The position numbers were made by a program, and so were the translations under genes. Below are positions 1 to 7,437 of a stretch of DNA of 29,017 bases, one piece after another. The notes beneath the pieces are model-generated. The model did not search any database and had not been told where the DNA came from. It saw nothing but the letters and a program-made list of their open reading frames with translations. The DNA comes from Cellvibrionales bacterium UBA2618. GTDB taxonomy: Bacteria; Pseudomonadota; Gammaproteobacteria; Pseudomonadales; Porticoccaceae. The stretch's first letter is position 1, and the number at the start of each line of letters is the position of its first letter. Where the stretch lies: assembly GCA_002339165.1 (NCBI GenBank), contig DDJS01000127.1, positions 1 through 29,017 of the forward strand, read 5' to 3'.

Positions 1-221
1 GAGCCGTTTGGCGCCACTTGCTCGGCCGCCACCTGCGACCACCCGCCGGGCGCCGCGCCCAGATCCACCACCGTCATGCCGGGCTTGATCAAGGCGTCTT
101 TGGCAAAAATCTCTAGCAGCTTGTAGCTCGCTCTCGATCGATAACCATCGCGCTGCGACTGCTGAACATAGGGGTCGCGGATGTGTCGTTTGATCCAACT
201 CCGATCTTTAGATTTCGCCAT
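1..221 (-). CDS. rlmE: RlmE 23S rRNA 2'-O-methyltransferase, 5' part
   Basis: The gene runs off the left edge; about 73 N-terminal codons are present. RlmE (FtsJ/RrmJ) methylates the ribose of U2552 in the 23S rRNA A-loop late in 50S assembly, using SAM. The translation starts MAKSKDRSWIKRHIRDPYV and contains the family's SRASYKL segment, whose lysine (K34) aligns with catalytic K38 of the E. coli enzyme. The SAM-binding motif DLGAAPGGWSQ follows. The other catalytic residues lie outside the window. It is divergent from yhbY across 47 bases, the same pairing seen in E. coli, which joins two 50S-related genes. The ATG is chosen because the protein then begins like known family members. Confidence 0.95.
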   Translation of the reverse strand, partial: MAKSKDRSWIKRHIRDPYVQQSQRDGYRSRASYKLLEIFAKDALIKPGMTVVDLGAAPGGWSQVAAEQVAPNG

Positions 222-268
222 GCGTCGATTTTCGCTAGAATAGCCACCCAAATCCAAAGTATATCATT
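222..268. promoter_or_regulatory. Divergent rlmE/yhbY promoter region
   Basis: This 47-base spacer separates two divergent genes, so it must hold or overlap both promoters. A TATACT hexamer on the minus strand (259-264) could be the -10 for rlmE. A TAGAAT hexamer on the plus strand (236-241) could be the -10 for yhbY. Neither has a convincing -35 at 16-18 bases, so this is positional inference supported only by the -10-like boxes. Confidence 0.3.
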
Positions 269-577
269 ATGAGCATTTCCAACGGCGACAAAAAACACTA
301 TCGACGGCTAGGCCACAAACTCAAGCCGGTGGTCACCATCGCGTCTAAAGGACTCAGCGATACGGTGCGCGCCGAAATAGATCGCGCCCTTAGCGACCAC
401 GAACTGATAAAAATTAAATTCGCTGCTGGCGACCGCGAGTCCCGACGCGCCATCAGCGACGAAATCTGCAGAAGCCTCAAGTGCGAACTGGCTCAATCCA
501 TCGGCCATGTGTCGCTGGTGTTTCGCAAATCCTCGACACCGGACCCGAAACTCTCCAACCTACTGCGTCGACCCTGA
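269..577 (+). CDS. yhbY: YhbY-type CRM-domain RNA-binding protein
   Basis: A 102-residue single-domain protein of the CRS1/YhbY (CRM) family, which binds pre-50S ribosomal particles in E. coli. It shows the family core: KPVVTIASKGLS in the RNA-binding loop, then an acidic-basic helix containing ALSDHELIKIK and the GDRE segment before the last strand. The loop has AxxG where E. coli has GxxG; I recall a similar change in Pseudomonas, so it is probably normal for the lineage. The C-terminal extension of about 10 residues is variable in the family. The gene sits 15 bases upstream of the AlgW/DegS-type gene on the same strand and may be cotranscribed with it. No strong Shine-Dalgarno sequence is visible before the ATG. 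Confidence 0.93.
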   Translation: MSISNGDKKHYRRLGHKLKPVVTIASKGLSDTVRAEIDRALSDHELIKIKFAAGDRESRRAISDEICRSLKCELAQSIGHVSLVFRKSSTPDPKLSNLLRRP

Positions 578-592
578 CGTCTGGAGCCCGCG

Positions 593-1729
593 ATGCGTCC
601 CAGCCGAATAACCCAACTGCTTATACCGGCACTGTTCGGTCTGTCGATCGCCGCCTTGATGCTGGCCGCGTTTCCAGATCTTCGTAATTCTCACATCAAT
701 ACGCGGCAAACAACCGAATTAGACCAACAAAATAACCCATTATGGCCCGACAGTGGCGTTGTTTCTTATTCGCAAGCCGTCGGTCGCGCAGCGCCGTCTG
801 TGGTCAACATCTACACGCTCAAAGTATCGTCGATCGGCAATAATCACCCATTGGCGCAGCATCCGGTGTTTGGCGCGCAAATTCGCCGTACTCAGGTACC
901 TCAGACGTCATTGGGGTCTGGCGTTATCATGCGTGGCGATGGCTACATTTTGACCAATTACCATGTTATCGACGGCGCCGAAAAAATTCTCGGCATGCTC
1001 TACGATGGTCGCACCGCACCGGTAACGCTGATCGGTACCGATCCAGACACCGACCTGGCGGTGCTGCGCATAGACCTCGACAACTTGCAGCCGATTACCC
1101 TCGGCAAACCTGGGCAGGCGAAGATCGGCGACGTGGTCCTCGCCATAGGCAATCCCCACGGCATTGGCCAGACCGTCACTCAGGGCATTATTAGCGCCAC
1201 AGGTCGGAATGGATTGGGGATCAACACCTTTGAAAACTTTTTGCAGACCGACGCCGGTATTAGTCCGGGCAATTCGGGCGGCGCACTGGTCGACGTCTAC
1301 GGCAATTTACTCGGTATTAACACCGCCAGCATTCGCAGTTCAGATTCGATCAGTTTTGCCATCCCAGCGGATACCGCGCAACGAGTGCTCGACGAAATTT
1401 TAGAGCATGGCTTTGTCATTCGTGGATGGCTGGGTATCGACGCCGTGCCGATGACCCCTCGGGCCGCCCGGGTGTTGAGTATTCCGATGATCAACGGCCT
1501 ACTAATACGCGCCATCGCGCCCGGTGGGCCAACCGCCGGCGTCGACCTCTATCCGGGCGACATAGTGACCTCGATAGACGGCCAGAACGTGATGAACTCG
1601 CAGACCAGCATGACGCAAATCGCCAGCGTCAAACCGGGCAACCCGATCGAACTGAAAATATGGCGCCGCGGCAAAACCCTCGAGGTCACCGCCGTCGCTG
1701 GTTCACGCCGCGACCGACCCAAGCGCTAA
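593..1729 (+). CDS. algW: AlgW/DegS-type periplasmic serine protease
   Basis: A 378-residue HtrA-family protease that would be anchored in the inner membrane and act in the periplasm. In known bacteria DegS/AlgW senses misfolded outer-membrane proteins through its PDZ domain and starts cleavage of the anti-sigma factor RseA/MucA, releasing the envelope-stress sigma factor. A hydrophobic anchor spans about residues 9-27. The trypsin-like domain carries H124 (TNYHVI), D154 (DTDLAV) and S228 (GNSGG), with spacing like DegS. One PDZ domain fills about residues 278-370; DegP and DegQ would have two. GGAG six bases before the ATG supports this start. A protease of this type next to the his genes is the Pseudomonas arrangement, hence the symbol. 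The mucA/rseA substrate gene is not in the window. Confidence 0.9.
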   Translation: MRPSRITQLLIPALFGLSIAALMLAAFPDLRNSHINTRQTTELDQQNNPLWPDSGVVSYSQAVGRAAPSVVNIYTLKVSSIGNNHPLAQHPVFGAQIRRTQVPQTSLGSGVIMRGDGYILTNYHVIDGAEKILGMLYDGRTAPVTLIGTDPDTDLAVLRIDLDNLQPITLGKPGQAKIGDVVLAIGNPHGIGQTVTQGIISATGRNGLGINTFENFLQTDAGISPGNSGGALVDVYGNLLGINTASIRSSDSISFAIPADTAQRVLDEILEHGFVIRGWLGIDAVPMTPRAARVLSIPMINGLLIRAIAPGGPTAGVDLYPGDIVTSIDGQNVMNSQTSMTQIASVKPGNPIELKIWRRGKTLEVTAVAGSRRDRPKR

Positions 1730-1778
1730 GCCTTTAGCCCACCTTTAAAGAGCCTTTACCCCTAAATAAAAAGCCTTT
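1728..1778 (+). repeat. Three AGCCTTT direct repeats in convergent spacer
   Basis: AGCCTTT occurs at 1729-1735, 1751-1757 and 1772-1778, spaced 22 and 21 bases, in the 81-base spacer between the convergent algW and hisC genes. The spacing is close to two helical turns. I see no good hairpin with a T-run, so transcription termination for either gene is not explained. It may be a worn tandem duplication. Confidence 0.4.
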
Positions 1779-1810
1779 GGTGTTAAAACGCTATCGCGAC
1801 AAAACCGCCA

Positions 1811-2893
1811 CTAGTCCGCGGATTCGCTCAACGCCGCATCCAAGCACGCGATCAAGCACGCGATCAAGCGCGCATTTTGTTCATCGCTACCGACCGTAAT
1901 ACGCAAAAAATTACTGATCCTAGGCTGTTTAAAATGCCGCACCAGCACCCCATGCTCGCGCAGTTGCGCAGACAATTGCGCAGCGGCATGGAGGGCATGA
2001 CTAACAAAAACAAAATTGGCCGCCGACGGCAGCACGTTGAAGCCCAGCGCTTCGAGACTCTCGGTCAACGCAGTCCGCGCTGACACTACCCGAGCGCAAG
2101 TCGTCTGAAAGTAATCCACATCGTCAAACGAAGCCACAGCAGCGGCAACCTGCAGATGGCTGAGTGGGTATGAGTTAAAGCTATTTTTAATTCGGTCCAA
2201 GCCCTCGATCAAAGCTGCTGAGCCGAGCGCATAACCGATGCGCAGTCCGGCCAGCGAGCGCGCTTTAGAGAGCGTATGAACGACCAAAAGATTGTCGTAA
2301 TCATCGATCAATGATGCCGCGCTGTCGCCACCAAAATCAATGTAGGCTTCGTCGATCACCACCACCGAATCGCGGTTGCTATTGAGCAATTGAGCGATAT
2401 CGTCAAGCGGCAGCAGGCGGCCGGTGGGCGCGTTTGGGTTAGGGAAAATAATGCCGCCGTTGGCGCGCTGATAATCCTGTGTGCGCAGTGAAAAATCATC
2501 CGCTAACGGCACCTGCGTGAAGTCAATACCGTAAAGCTGACAAAACACCGGATAAAAACTGTAGCTGATATCTGGAAAGAGTATTGGCAGACGCTGCTTA
2601 AAAAATCCATTGAAGGTATGCGCCAAAACCTCATCCGAGCCATTGCCAACGAATACCTCAGAGATATCGCGCTTAAAGTAACCCGCAATGGTTTCCTTTA
2701 AGTGCTCTGAACCGGGTGCGGGGTAAAGTCGCAAATCGTCATTTAATTGTGCTTGAACGGCCTCGAGCGCGCGCGGCGAAGGCCCATAGGGGTTTTCGTT
2801 GGTGTTGAGCTTTAGCAGATTGTGCAACTGCGGTTGCTCGCCGGGCGAGTAGGGTTGCAAGCCCGCAACGAAATCACTCCAGTAGTTACTCAT
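1811..2893 (-). CDS. hisC: Histidinol-phosphate aminotransferase
   Basis: A 360-residue fold-type I PLP aminotransferase that converts imidazole-acetol phosphate plus glutamate to histidinol phosphate, in the cytoplasm. Visible family marks are the N-terminal KLNTNENPYGPSP, the NPNAPTG motif (152-158), DEAY (D181 and Y184) contacting the cofactor, and TLSKARSLAG with K210 as the PLP-binding lysine. Length is normal. GGAAAG precedes the ATG. It is the last gene of the minus-strand murA-hisG-hisD-hisC run, 56 bases after hisD. Near the C terminus a duplicated 12-bp unit gives LIAC twice in a row. HisC paralogues can also act on aromatic amino acids, but position in a his cluster favours histidine synthesis. 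Confidence 0.96.
   Translation of the reverse strand: MSNYWSDFVAGLQPYSPGEQPQLHNLLKLNTNENPYGPSPRALEAVQAQLNDDLRLYPAPGSEHLKETIAGYFKRDISEVFVGNGSDEVLAHTFNGFFKQRLPILFPDISYSFYPVFCQLYGIDFTQVPLADDFSLRTQDYQRANGGIIFPNPNAPTGRLLPLDDIAQLLNSNRDSVVVIDEAYIDFGGDSAASLIDDYDNLLVVHTLSKARSLAGLRIGYALGSAALIEGLDRIKNSFNSYPLSHLQVAAAVASFDDVDYFQTTCARVVSARTALTESLEALGFNVLPSAANFVFVSHALHAAAQLSAQLREHGVLVRHFKQPRISNFLRITVGSDEQNARLIACLIACLDAALSESAD
1841..1864 (-). repeat. 12-bp tandem duplication inside hisC
   Basis: CAAGCACGCGAT occurs twice in perfect tandem, with a degenerate third copy starting at 1865. On the coding strand it gives LIAC-LIAC-LDAA in the last helix of HisC, adding four residues in frame. This looks like a slippage duplication that kept the reading frame. 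Confidence 0.75.
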
Positions 2894-2949
2894 AATGTTC
2901 TTTCCACCCCGCGCTTACTGCGAGCCATCGGGTTAATTATCATTTGGGA

Positions 2950-4260
2950 TCAATCCAGAATACGGTACTCGGCAGAACGCGCATGCGCCGTCAACGACTC
3001 ACCACGACCGAGTATCGAGGCGACTCGACCGAGCTCCGAAGCGCCTCCCGGCGAGCACTGAATCAACGAACTGCGCTTTTGAAAGTCGTAAACTCCCAAC
3101 GGCGATGAAAACCGCGCTGTCGCCGATGTCGGCAGTACATGGTTGGGGCCAGCGCAATAGTCGCCGAGCGCCTCGGCGGTATGCCGGCCCATAAAAATTG
3201 CCCCGGCATGACGTATTTTTGGCAACCAAGTCTCCGGCTGATCAACCGAAAGTTCGAGGTGCTCGGGCGCCAACCGGTTGGACAGCGCCGCGGCCTCGTC
3301 GGCATCCGCGACCTTAATCAATGCACCGCGATTGGCCAACGCCTTGGCGATGATCTCGCAGCGCTCCATTTGCGGCAGCAGACGGGTCATGCTGGCGTGT
3401 ACCGCAGCGACATAGTTGTCGTCCCAACTCAGCAGGATGGATTGCGCCTGCTCGTCGTGCTCTGCCTGAGAAAACAAGTCCATAGCAATCCAGTCTGGAT
3501 CGGTAAGTCCATCGCAAATCACCAAAATCTCGCTTGGCCCGGCAACCATATCGAGGCCAACGACGCCAAAAACCTTGCGCTTGGCAGTCGCCACATAGAG
3601 ATTGCCCGGCCCAACAATTTTATCAACTTTGGGTACTGACTCGGTACCAAAGGCCAGCGCGGCAACCGCCTGGGCTCCGCCGACCGTGATCACCCGATCG
3701 ACACCAGCGATCGCCGCTGCGGCCAATACCACTGGATCGAGCATGCCGTCCGGCGCGGGTACCACCATGACGACCTGCTCAACGCCGGCGACCCGTGCGG
3801 GAATACTGTTCATCAACACCGACGAAGGATAGCTTGCTTTGCCCCCCGGCACGTAAATACCGACGCACTCCAGCGCGGTAATCTGTTGGCCGAGCAGGGT
3901 GCCGTCTGGCTCGCTGTACTGCCAAGACTGCTGCAACTGATGGCGGTGATAATCGCGGATCCGCGTCGCCGCGGTCTCCAGAGCACCGCGCATGTTGCCG
4001 TCGAGTTCGTCAAGCGCGCGCTGTAGTTCTTTGCCCGGCACCATCAATTGCTCGACGCGCTGACAATCGCGCCGATCAAAGCGGTTGGTGTACTCGAGTA
4101 GCGCATCGTCACCACGGGTTTTTACACCATGCAAAATTTCATCGACGACACGCTCTACGTCGCGATTTTCCTGTTCGTCCCAGGCGGTCAACTGCGCCAG
4201 TTCCGAATCGAAAGCTGCGTCGCTAGAATCTAGCAAATGAATACCGCACAGCGCGCTCAT
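2950..4260 (-). CDS. hisD: Histidinol dehydrogenase
   Basis: A 436-residue zinc enzyme that oxidises L-histidinol to L-histidine in two NAD-dependent steps. The expected residues are visible: zinc ligands Q265 and H268 in FSQAEHDEQ, D367 in GDYCAGPNH and H426 in LTAHARS, and the catalytic pair E333-H334 in APEHLEL. The cofactor region GGAQAVAALAFGT is intact. I chose the ATG that overlaps the hisG stop (ATGA), which suggests translational coupling. An in-frame ATG two codons upstream is also possible and would give 438 residues. Downstream hisC follows after 56 bases. Confidence 0.97.
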   Translation of the reverse strand: MSALCGIHLLDSSDAAFDSELAQLTAWDEQENRDVERVVDEILHGVKTRGDDALLEYTNRFDRRDCQRVEQLMVPGKELQRALDELDGNMRGALETAATRIRDYHRHQLQQSWQYSEPDGTLLGQQITALECVGIYVPGGKASYPSSVLMNSIPARVAGVEQVVMVVPAPDGMLDPVVLAAAAIAGVDRVITVGGAQAVAALAFGTESVPKVDKIVGPGNLYVATAKRKVFGVVGLDMVAGPSEILVICDGLTDPDWIAMDLFSQAEHDEQAQSILLSWDDNYVAAVHASMTRLLPQMERCEIIAKALANRGALIKVADADEAAALSNRLAPEHLELSVDQPETWLPKIRHAGAIFMGRHTAEALGDYCAGPNHVLPTSATARFSSPLGVYDFQKRSSLIQCSPGGASELGRVASILGRGESLTAHARSAEYRILD

Positions 4261-4892
4261 TGGCATTCCGCCATCGCCGAGCGCAGAGCGCTAAGAATGC
4301 TGTCGATCTCCGCGAACTTAGTTTTCATCGCCGCACGATTGACAATCACCCGGGAGCTGACGTCGGCAATGTGTTCGCGAGTCACCAAACCATTGGCGCG
4401 CAAGGTGTTACCGGTATCGACAATATCAACTATTTCATCGGCCAGATTGAGTATCGGAGCGAGCTCCATAGCGCCGTAGAGCTTAATAAACTCGGCCTGC
4501 CGACCACGCTGCGCATAGTGCTGTCGCGCGATATTAATGTATTTTGTGGCGACAATAACACGGCCTTTTTTGGGCTGCGCATCGGCCGATACCGCTGTCA
4601 TCAATCGGCACTTGGCGATGCCCAGATCGATCGGCTCGTAATACCCGTCGCCACCCTCCTCGAGCAAGGTGTCTTTGCCGGCCACACCGAGGTCAGCGGC
4701 ACCAAACTGCACATAGGTGGGGACGTCTACGCCGCGCAAAATAAGCAGTCTGACATGCGGCTGATTGGTGCTAAACACCAGCTTACGGCTACTAGCGATG
4801 TCTTCGCTGGGGACGATATCGGCCCGCCGCAGAAGCGGAAGCGTTTCTTTGAGTATGCGGCCCTTGGTCAGTGCCAATGTGATCTGTGTCAT
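4257..4892 (-). CDS. hisG: ATP phosphoribosyltransferase, short form (HisG-S)
   Basis: The first enzyme of histidine synthesis, joining ATP and PRPP to give phosphoribosyl-ATP. At 211 residues it is the short form, lacking the C-terminal regulatory domain of E. coli HisG. Short forms work with HisZ, a histidyl-tRNA-synthetase-like partner that provides feedback control. No hisZ is in this window, so one should exist elsewhere; in Pseudomonas I recall it lying near purA. The PRPP-binding loop DTGNTLRANGL (159-169) and the N-terminal LALTKGRI segment are clear. It lies 19 bases after murA and overlaps hisD by four bases. No strong ribosome binding site is visible before the ATG. Confidence 0.96.
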   Translation of the reverse strand: MTQITLALTKGRILKETLPLLRRADIVPSEDIASSRKLVFSTNQPHVRLLILRGVDVPTYVQFGAADLGVAGKDTLLEEGGDGYYEPIDLGIAKCRLMTAVSADAQPKKGRVIVATKYINIARQHYAQRGRQAEFIKLYGAMELAPILNLADEIVDIVDTGNTLRANGLVTREHIADVSSRVIVNRAAMKTKFAEIDSILSALRSAMAECQ

Positions 4893-4911
4893 AGTGGTCT
4901 AATAATTATCT

Positions 4912-6174
4912 CTATCCCGGTATACGTTTAATTTTCGCGCCCAGATGGTGAAGCTTCTCTTCTAGGCGTTCATAACCGCGGTCGATGTGATAAATTTCAT
5001 CGACGCAGGTTTCGCCCTCAGCGGCCATACCGGCTATCACCAAACTGGCAGAAGCGCGTAGATCCGAGGCCATCACCTGAGCACCTTGCAACCGCACCAC
5101 GCCCTGAACCCGCGCAGTATTGCCGTCAATGCTAATATCAGCTCCCATGCGACGTAGTTCCTGCACCTGCATCAGACGATTTTCAAACACCGTCTCCGTG
5201 ACGATGCCAACCCCCTCTGCGATAGCATTGACCGCGGTTAGTTGGGCTTGCATATCGGTCGGAAATGCCGGGTATGGCGCCGTCGTTAAACTCACCGCCC
5301 GTGGCCTGCGACCGAGCATATCTAACTCAACCCAACTGTCGCCGGTGTCGATACGCGCGCCGGTTTCACGCAGTTTAGCCAACACCGCCCCGAGTGCCCA
5401 CGGCGCAGCGCCGGCAACCCGCACCCTGCCGCGGGTTGCCGCTGCCGCCGCGAGGTAAGTGCCGATCTCAATCCTGTCCGGCATCACCCGATAGTCTCCC
5501 CCAGTCATGCTCGCAACGCCCTCGATCGCCATGGTTTGTGTACCGGCGCCAGTCACCCGCGCACCCCATGCATTGAGACAATTTGCGAGGTCCAAAATCT
5601 CTGGTTCACGAGCGGCATTTTCCAAAACCGTGGTGCCTTCGGCCAGCGCCGCCGCCATCATTAAGTTTTCGGTAGCACCCACCGATACGGTGCTCATCGA
5701 GATGCTACAACCGACCAGTCGACCCGAGCAGGTCGCCCGAATATAGCCGTCCTCGATAACGATCGTCGCGCCCATCGCCTCCAGCCCCTGCAGGTGCAGA
5801 TCGACCGGGCGACTGCCAATCGCACAGCCACCGGGAAAGGACACGTTGGCCTCTCCCCAGCGACTCAACATTGGGCCCAACACCAAGATCGAGGCTCGCA
5901 TTTTTCGCACCAAATCGTATGGCGCCGTAAGGCTATCGAGTCGTCGTGCATCCACCTCTATTTTATGTTGCTGATGCACACCCACCTCCACACCCAGCGA
6001 TCCGAGCAGTTCGATACTGGTGATCACATCTTGCAGGTGGGGCAAATTGGTTATTGTGGTCGGCCCCTCGCACAACAGCGTCGCCGCAAGAATCGGCAAC
6101 GCGGCGTTTTTAGACCCAGAGGCAGTTATCTCGCCCTGCAAGCAGGTACCGCCCTGAATGATCAGCTTTTCCAT
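4912..6174 (-). CDS. murA: UDP-N-acetylglucosamine 1-carboxyvinyltransferase
   Basis: A 420-residue cytoplasmic enzyme that transfers enolpyruvate from PEP to UDP-GlcNAc, the first committed step of peptidoglycan synthesis. It has the EPSP-synthase-type double domain. The SKNAALP motif places K22 and N23 in the active site. C117 in FPGGCAIGSRP corresponds to the catalytic cysteine that fosfomycin alkylates, so this is the cysteine-type rather than the naturally resistant aspartate-type enzyme. FPTDMQAQ carries the likely general-base aspartate. GAGG six bases upstream supports the ATG. It lies between ibaG and hisG on the same strand, as in Pseudomonas. Confidence 0.98.
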   Translation of the reverse strand: MEKLIIQGGTCLQGEITASGSKNAALPILAATLLCEGPTTITNLPHLQDVITSIELLGSLGVEVGVHQQHKIEVDARRLDSLTAPYDLVRKMRASILVLGPMLSRWGEANVSFPGGCAIGSRPVDLHLQGLEAMGATIVIEDGYIRATCSGRLVGCSISMSTVSVGATENLMMAAALAEGTTVLENAAREPEILDLANCLNAWGARVTGAGTQTMAIEGVASMTGGDYRVMPDRIEIGTYLAAAAATRGRVRVAGAAPWALGAVLAKLRETGARIDTGDSWVELDMLGRRPRAVSLTTAPYPAFPTDMQAQLTAVNAIAEGVGIVTETVFENRLMQVQELRRMGADISIDGNTARVQGVVRLQGAQVMASDLRASASLVIAGMAAEGETCVDEIYHIDRGYERLEEKLHHLGAKIKRIPG

Positions 6175-6242
6175 CGATATCCTCTAACAGGGTCGCGGTC
6201 AACCAGCCTAGCCAAAGCCGCGTGCACCACTGATAACTGCGT

Positions 6243-6482
6243 TTAAGCGTGTCGCTGCCACTCGTCGGGGGTAAATAGTTTCATATGCACCGCGTGGATT
6301 GAGCCACTAGCGATCTGTTCTTTGAGCGCCGCGTAAATCACCTGCTGGCGCTGCACCGGACGCTTGCCGTCAAACACCTTACCTACAGCGCGGATTGCGT
6401 AGTGGCTGCCATCGCGCTGTACCACAAATTCGCAATCTGGCAGGCCTTCTCGGAGGGTATTTTCAACTTCTTCGGGGGACAT
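6243..6482 (-). CDS. ibaG: IbaG/BolA-family protein
   Basis: A 79-residue BolA-family protein. Family members pair with monothiol glutaredoxins to handle [2Fe-2S] clusters; IbaG is linked to acid stress in E. coli and to envelope and iron-sulfur homeostasis in other species. The conserved FDGKRPVQRQQVIYAAL stretch and the C-terminal IHAVHMKLFTPDEW segment are clear, with H63 as the probable cluster-ligand histidine. AAGGA six bases before the ATG supports the start. It sits directly upstream of murA, as in E. coli and Pseudomonas. The usual neighbour mlaB (an STAS-domain gene) is absent: only 22 bases separate ibaG from mlaC. Confidence 0.93.
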   Translation of the reverse strand: MSPEEVENTLREGLPDCEFVVQRDGSHYAIRAVGKVFDGKRPVQRQQVIYAALKEQIASGSIHAVHMKLFTPDEWQRHA

Positions 6483-6504
6483 TAAAATTCCTTATCAAAC
6501 AGCG

Positions 6505-7269
6505 CTAAGCATTCGCAGACGACCAGTTTGCAATCACCACGTCGATATCACCAGCGTTCTTTTTTGCCGACTGAATAAACTGGTTTCTGAGGGTTTTACC
6601 CAAATTAATGCCGTTGATCACCACGTTGGTAATCATCCAACGACCGGTTTTCTTGCGCCGGATGGTGTAAGACAGCGGGTACACCTTGTCGGCACCGTGA
6701 ATTTCTTGCTTGACGACGATCTTACGCTGCGCCTCTTTTAATGGCTGCCGATTGATCACAACAATCTTTTCATTGTTAAAACTCATCAAACCGCGACCGT
6801 AGGTCTCTATCAATCCGAATTGAAAGGCCTCGGAAAAACCACGCCGCTGCTGCGTGCTGGCTCTTTTACCGTAGGGACCCATAACATTTTTAGCCATGTT
6901 AGAAAAATCCACATGCGGCTCGAGTATCGCGGTAATTTGCGCAAAAAATACCTGCTCGTTGGCCGGATACCCACCCCGATACTGGCTGATCGTATCGACC
7001 AGCGCGACGGTCACTTGGTCGACCTGCTGAAATGGATCCAAGTTCGTCGAAACCACTTTAGGGAGCGCATTTAACACTCCAGCTTTGGCGCTCGGCACCG
7101 CAGCTGTGCTAGCAACGCCAGCTACCTCACCTGCGAACCCCTCAGCTTTTACAACGGCATTGGCGGTCGTCTGGAGCCCAGCTTCACCCAACTCAATAGA
7201 CCGCTCCTCTGCCATCACGGCGCCAGAGGCCGCGCCCAAAAACCATATCAACATCACAACATATTGCAT
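6505..7269 (-). CDS. mlaC: MlaC/Ttg2D-family periplasmic phospholipid-binding protein
   Basis: MlaC carries single phospholipids across the periplasm between the outer-membrane MlaA complex and the inner-membrane MlaFEDB ABC complex. The domain is recognisable from about residue 75 on: ALVDTISQY, ILEPHVDFSNMAKNVMG, then QRRGFSEAFQFGLIETYGRGL and the WMITNVVINGINLGKTLRNQF end. I start at the ATG at 7269, preceded by GGGGTG at six bases, because it gives a clean signal peptide ending about AVMA-EE and a 254-residue precursor; an upstream in-frame ATG at 7311 is less likely. About 55 alanine-rich residues separate the signal from the domain, longer than in E. coli MlaC. The partners mlaF, mlaE, mlaD and mlaB, normally adjacent, are not in the window. 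Confidence 0.87.
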   Translation of the reverse strand: MQYVVMLIWFLGAASGAVMAEERSIELGEAGLQTTANAVVKAEGFAGEVAGVASTAAVPSAKAGVLNALPKVVSTNLDPFQQVDQVTVALVDTISQYRGGYPANEQVFFAQITAILEPHVDFSNMAKNVMGPYGKRASTQQRRGFSEAFQFGLIETYGRGLMSFNNEKIVVINRQPLKEAQRKIVVKQEIHGADKVYPLSYTIRRKKTGRWMITNVVINGINLGKTLRNQFIQSAKKNAGDIDVVIANWSSANA

Positions 7270-7437
7270 CAAATACACCCCACAGTAAGACCCTAATTCG
7301 GTACCACTCAATAGACGCCGCCAAAAATAACCGCAACGGAAACAAAAAATAGCGTGTTCTACTGACTTTATATACTAATCATTATACCATTCTGCGTCAT
7401 ATAAAAAAAACTTAACGATCCTCACTCCGGAGACCCA
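7270..7437. other. Divergent mlaC / yrbG intergenic region
   Basis: This 168-base AT-rich spacer separates mlaC from yrbG, exactly where mlaF-mlaE-mlaD stand in E. coli relatives. I see no reading frame resembling mlaF, E or D. It contains a minus-strand extended -10 (7381-7389), a plus-strand TATACT (7371-7376) without a good -35, and a GGAG ribosome binding site six bases before yrbG. Confidence 0.7.
7381..7389 (-). promoter_or_regulatory. Extended -10 promoter element for the mlaC operon
   Basis: Read on the minus strand this is TGGTATAAT, a perfect TGnTATAAT extended -10, about 105 bases upstream of the mlaC start. The -35 position at 17-base spacing is only a T-run, which fits promoters that rely on the extended -10. 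It would drive mlaC-ibaG-murA and perhaps the his genes. Confidence 0.5.

Noticed and set aside
269..577. AxxG in place of GxxG in the YhbY RNA-binding loop as a loss-of-function change
   Set aside because: As I recall, Pseudomonas YhbY also has alanine here, so it is probably the normal form in this lineage.
3139..3639. Plus-strand open frame of 166 codons inside hisD
   Set aside because: Antisense to intact hisD with all catalytic residues; no independent evidence of coding.
4260..4931. Plus-strand open frame of 223 codons opposite hisG
   Set aside because: It lies antisense to a clear enzyme gene; its length follows from the codon bias of hisG and the product has no recognisable domain.
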